Shown here: positions 62,454 through 64,000 of the stretch, in pieces
How positions within the stretch are numbered: position 1 is the first letter of the stretch
Layout: each line of letters opens with the position of its first letter
Origin: Bin5 sp965116395
Lineage (GTDB): Bacteria; Chloroflexota; Anaerolineae; Caldilineales; Caldilineaceae
Assembly: GCA_965116395.1 (NCBI GenBank)
Contig: OZ220684.1
Coordinates: forward strand, 4,774,001 to 4,838,000
Reading direction: 5' to 3'
Length of the DNA stretch: 64,000 bases
Program-made: the position numbers and the translations under genes
Notes under the pieces: model-generated
What the model saw: only the letters and a program-made list of their open reading frames with translations
The model's database searches: none
What the model was told of the DNA's origin: nothing

Positions 62454-63347
62454 CTACACTCCGTAGTGCGAACCGTCGCTGAGGTTGTTGGCTGCGCGCA
62501 CTGGTCGGAAAAGTGTTTGGCGCAGCGGCGGCATCGAAGCTACGAGACCTGGGTCCGGATCCCAGTCGTGCCACTTGCTGTCGACCGTGTTGTAGCAACT
62601 GAAAACCGCAACGCGTGGAACATCGCGGTTGGTCCACGGACGGGCACTGTGGGTAAGAGATTCGGTAAAGAAAAGTACGGAGCCGGCGGGACAGGTATAG
62701 GCATCCCAGACAGGCGAGTTCGGGTCATGGATTGATTCGGGGGCGGGATAGGCGGCTTTGTGGCTTCCACTGACTACGAGCGTACCGTCGCCCTCGCAGA
62801 CCGGATTCAGCTCCCAGACAACGCGTGTGAGGCCGGCGTGCGACTTGCCGGGAACGCTGTGATAAAAGTGCGTGTCGCCAGGGAAGCGGAAGAAGCCGCT
62901 GCCGTTGTGCGGCCCAAACTTGCCGTCGCCTGCTTCGCGGTAGAAAAGGTGCGATGACTCCATGCGGAAGCCGTAGCAGTTTTGGCGCGAAAGAGGAGGG
63001 AAGGCGACAAATTCGTTCATAAATCCAACTACAACCGGATGATCGATGAGCTTTTGTAGCGGTCCGCCTAGTGTCGAGCGCTCTTGTTCGGGGATCGAGT
63101 CAGGGTCATGTTGGAGTCTCAGGCCGAAATCTCGCATCTCGACAGCTTCGTCCTCTGACAGGACGCCAGGGATGAGTAGCCAGCCGCGAGTATCGAAGAG
63201 ATATTTCTGTTCCTGGGACAGGTTTACGACGGGCTCGCCCTCAGCGTTGGCGCTTGGAAACTCCTGGGCGCTCATGTCCAGTTGTTGTCCGAGGCTGTGG
63301 GCAAAGAGGTAGGGCGTGTTCTTGGCGTGCTGGTTGTTGGTTGACAT
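62454..63347 (-). CDS. PhyH-family protein with H-x-G in place of H-x-D
   Basis: 297 residues of the phytanoyl-CoA dioxygenase superfamily: QEQKYLFDTRGWLLIPGVLS N-terminal segment, core VSGSHKAAYP, distal His in TESLTHSARPW and the 2-oxoglutarate Arg in VPRVAVFSCYN. At the first iron-binding site it reads GKFGPHNGSGFF: His147-Asn148-Gly149 where the enzyme at 22058 has His-Gln-Asp. The Asp ligand is therefore missing, while the rest of the site is intact. Loss of that Asp (to Gly or Ala) is the hallmark of halogenases in this superfamily, but divergent non-halogenating subgroups exist. Confidence 0.85.
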   Translation of the reverse strand: MSTNNQHAKNTPYLFAHSLGQQLDMSAQEFPSANAEGEPVVNLSQEQKYLFDTRGWLLIPGVLSEDEAVEMRDFGLRLQHDPDSIPEQERSTLGGPLQKLIDHPVVVGFMNEFVAFPPLSRQNCYGFRMESSHLFYREAGDGKFGPHNGSGFFRFPGDTHFYHSVPGKSHAGLTRVVWELNPVCEGDGTLVVSGSHKAAYPAPESIHDPNSPVWDAYTCPAGSVLFFTESLTHSARPWTNRDVPRVAVFSCYNTVDSKWHDWDPDPGLVASMPPLRQTLFRPVRAANNLSDGSHYGV

Positions 63348-63691
63348 AGTAACGTATGTCCTTTCGATTGTACGGGCGGCTAGCTTTCCCCACTGGTAGT
63401 GGCGGGTCCGAATGAATCAGAGATAGCTGGAATCATACAACAGATGAGGACAATGCTAAAGTGGCTGCATTTTCCGTGGTCTGACTTGAAAATTCAAGGA
63501 ACAGGAGGAATGGTTTGTAATTCGAATTGAACGGAATGAGAAAGTCAGGAGTTGCAGAACATGAACCTTCTCGGAACTGCAGCTGATGGGCCTGCTACGC
63601 TTAGGTGAATTTCTCTGCGATAGGTGCAGTTTACATTTGGAGTGGGGCAGATTCCATGGGCACGACCAGAAATCGGGATTTTTCAGACGGT
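63348..63691. other. Spacer with small palindromes
   Basis: No gene recognised. It holds CTTGAA-aa-TTCAAG (63485-63498) and AATTCGAATT (63519-63528), possible regulator sites for the divergent genes. Confidence 0.4.
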
Positions 63692-63720
63692 TTGCGGTTG
63701 TGTTCTGCGCATGATACACT
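63692..63720 (+). promoter_or_regulatory. Possible promoter for terminal lipoprotein gene
   Basis: TTGCGG (63692-63697), 17-bp spacer, TACACT (63715-63720), about 135 bp upstream of the ATG at 63856. Confidence 0.35.
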
Positions 63721-63855
63721 CTCCGAAAATTGCGGGTTACCTGCATTGGAATGATGGCGGTCGGTGTGGACTTTTCTTTCTGATCCCGACCAGCGAACAC
63801 GTTTCCATCCTTTCTTCAGTAGGCGTCGTCTTCCACTCTAAAAGGAGAAAACGAA

Positions 63856-64000
63856 ATGACGAGACTTACGCGTAGAGAGTTTCTACACAGAACCAGCTTC
63901 GTTGCCGCGGGCGGCCTACTGGCAGCATGTGCCGCGCCGGCTGCGCCAGCAGCTGGAGGTGACAGCGCTGCTGCCCCGATGGCAGAGACGATTGAACTGA
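63856..64000 (+). CDS. Tat-exported lipoprotein, probable ABC substrate-binding protein (partial)
   Basis: 48 residues before the window ends: MTRLTRREFLHRTSFVAAGG carries a twin-arginine motif, followed by a lipobox LLAAC and an Ala/Pro linker, the same layout as the binding protein at 15323. AAAGGAG precedes the ATG. The mature domain is not visible, so binding-protein identity is inferred from the leader alone. Confidence 0.75.
   Translation, partial: MTRLTRREFLHRTSFVAAGGLLAACAAPAAPAAGGDSAAAPMAETIEL

Overview
The window looks like a chromosomal segment of an uncultured, GC-rich bacterium, most plausibly a Chloroflexota of the Caldilinea/SAR202 kind. This is an inference. It rests on Tat- or Sec-exported lipoproteins with an AAC-APAA linker, many Gfo/Idh/MocA, PhyH and sugar-isomerase-like enzymes, a class I HMG-CoA reductase, and dispersed GTAGGGGC hairpin repeats next to a RAYT transposase. 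No ribosomal RNA or other marker is present to settle the taxonomy.

Left part (1-17.8 kb). This holds a partial dihydrodipicolinate-synthase-like gene, a ThuA-like protein, an MFS permease, an uncharacterised 585-aa protein, the RAYT transposase with a seven-unit hairpin array, a shikimate-dehydrogenase-like gene, two SAM methyltransferases, a FAH-type hydratase, a crotonase, and a sugar ABC importer with an amidohydrolase. Three large intergenic arrays of a CCTTCGTGG-type repeat, all in the same orientation, punctuate this part. The + strand here is C-rich whichever way the genes point.

Middle (17.8-42.4 kb). A six-gene + strand catabolic cluster (17.9-24.1 kb) contains an MDR dehydrogenase, a TIM-barrel isomerase, an SDR, two Gfo/Idh/MocA oxidoreductases and a PhyH dioxygenase. 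It is followed by an ANKH/MATE-like membrane protein, another MDR, a peptide/opine-type ABC importer without ATPases, and a minus-strand cluster (MDR, epimerase, mandelate-racemase-like dehydratase, DJ-1/PfpI, haloacid dehalogenase). A long divergent regulatory region then leads, through a candidate structured leader RNA, into an overlapping fchA-folD pair. That FolD lacks the cyclohydrolase Lys and Gln that the neighbouring FchA would make dispensable. Next come an RNase-H-like gene, a degenerate metallo-beta-lactamase-fold protein, and a tight three-gene operon (unknown protein, TIM-barrel isomerase, SMP-30 lactonase).

Right part (42.7-64 kb). Here are gltX with an apparent frameshift, tRNA-Gln, HMG-CoA reductase and a purLQCEKFD purine operon with tRNA-Glu upstream. 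PurL carries two PurS-like domains fused at its N-terminus. An unknown gene is divergent from an amino-acid ABC importer (binding protein and permease), which is followed by a TIM-barrel isomerase, a Gfo/Idh/MocA oxidoreductase, a bicupin, and a PhyH-family enzyme with H-x-G in place of the iron-binding H-x-D. The start of another Tat lipoprotein runs off the end.

Overall this is a heterotrophic gene set for taking up and oxidising diverse small organic molecules, embedded with housekeeping purine, folate and isoprenoid functions. The most unusual signals are the RAYT/hairpin array, the same-orientation CCTTCGTGG arrays, the fchA-folD leader and residue losses in FolD, the PurS-PurS-PurL fusion, and the H-x-G dioxygenase.
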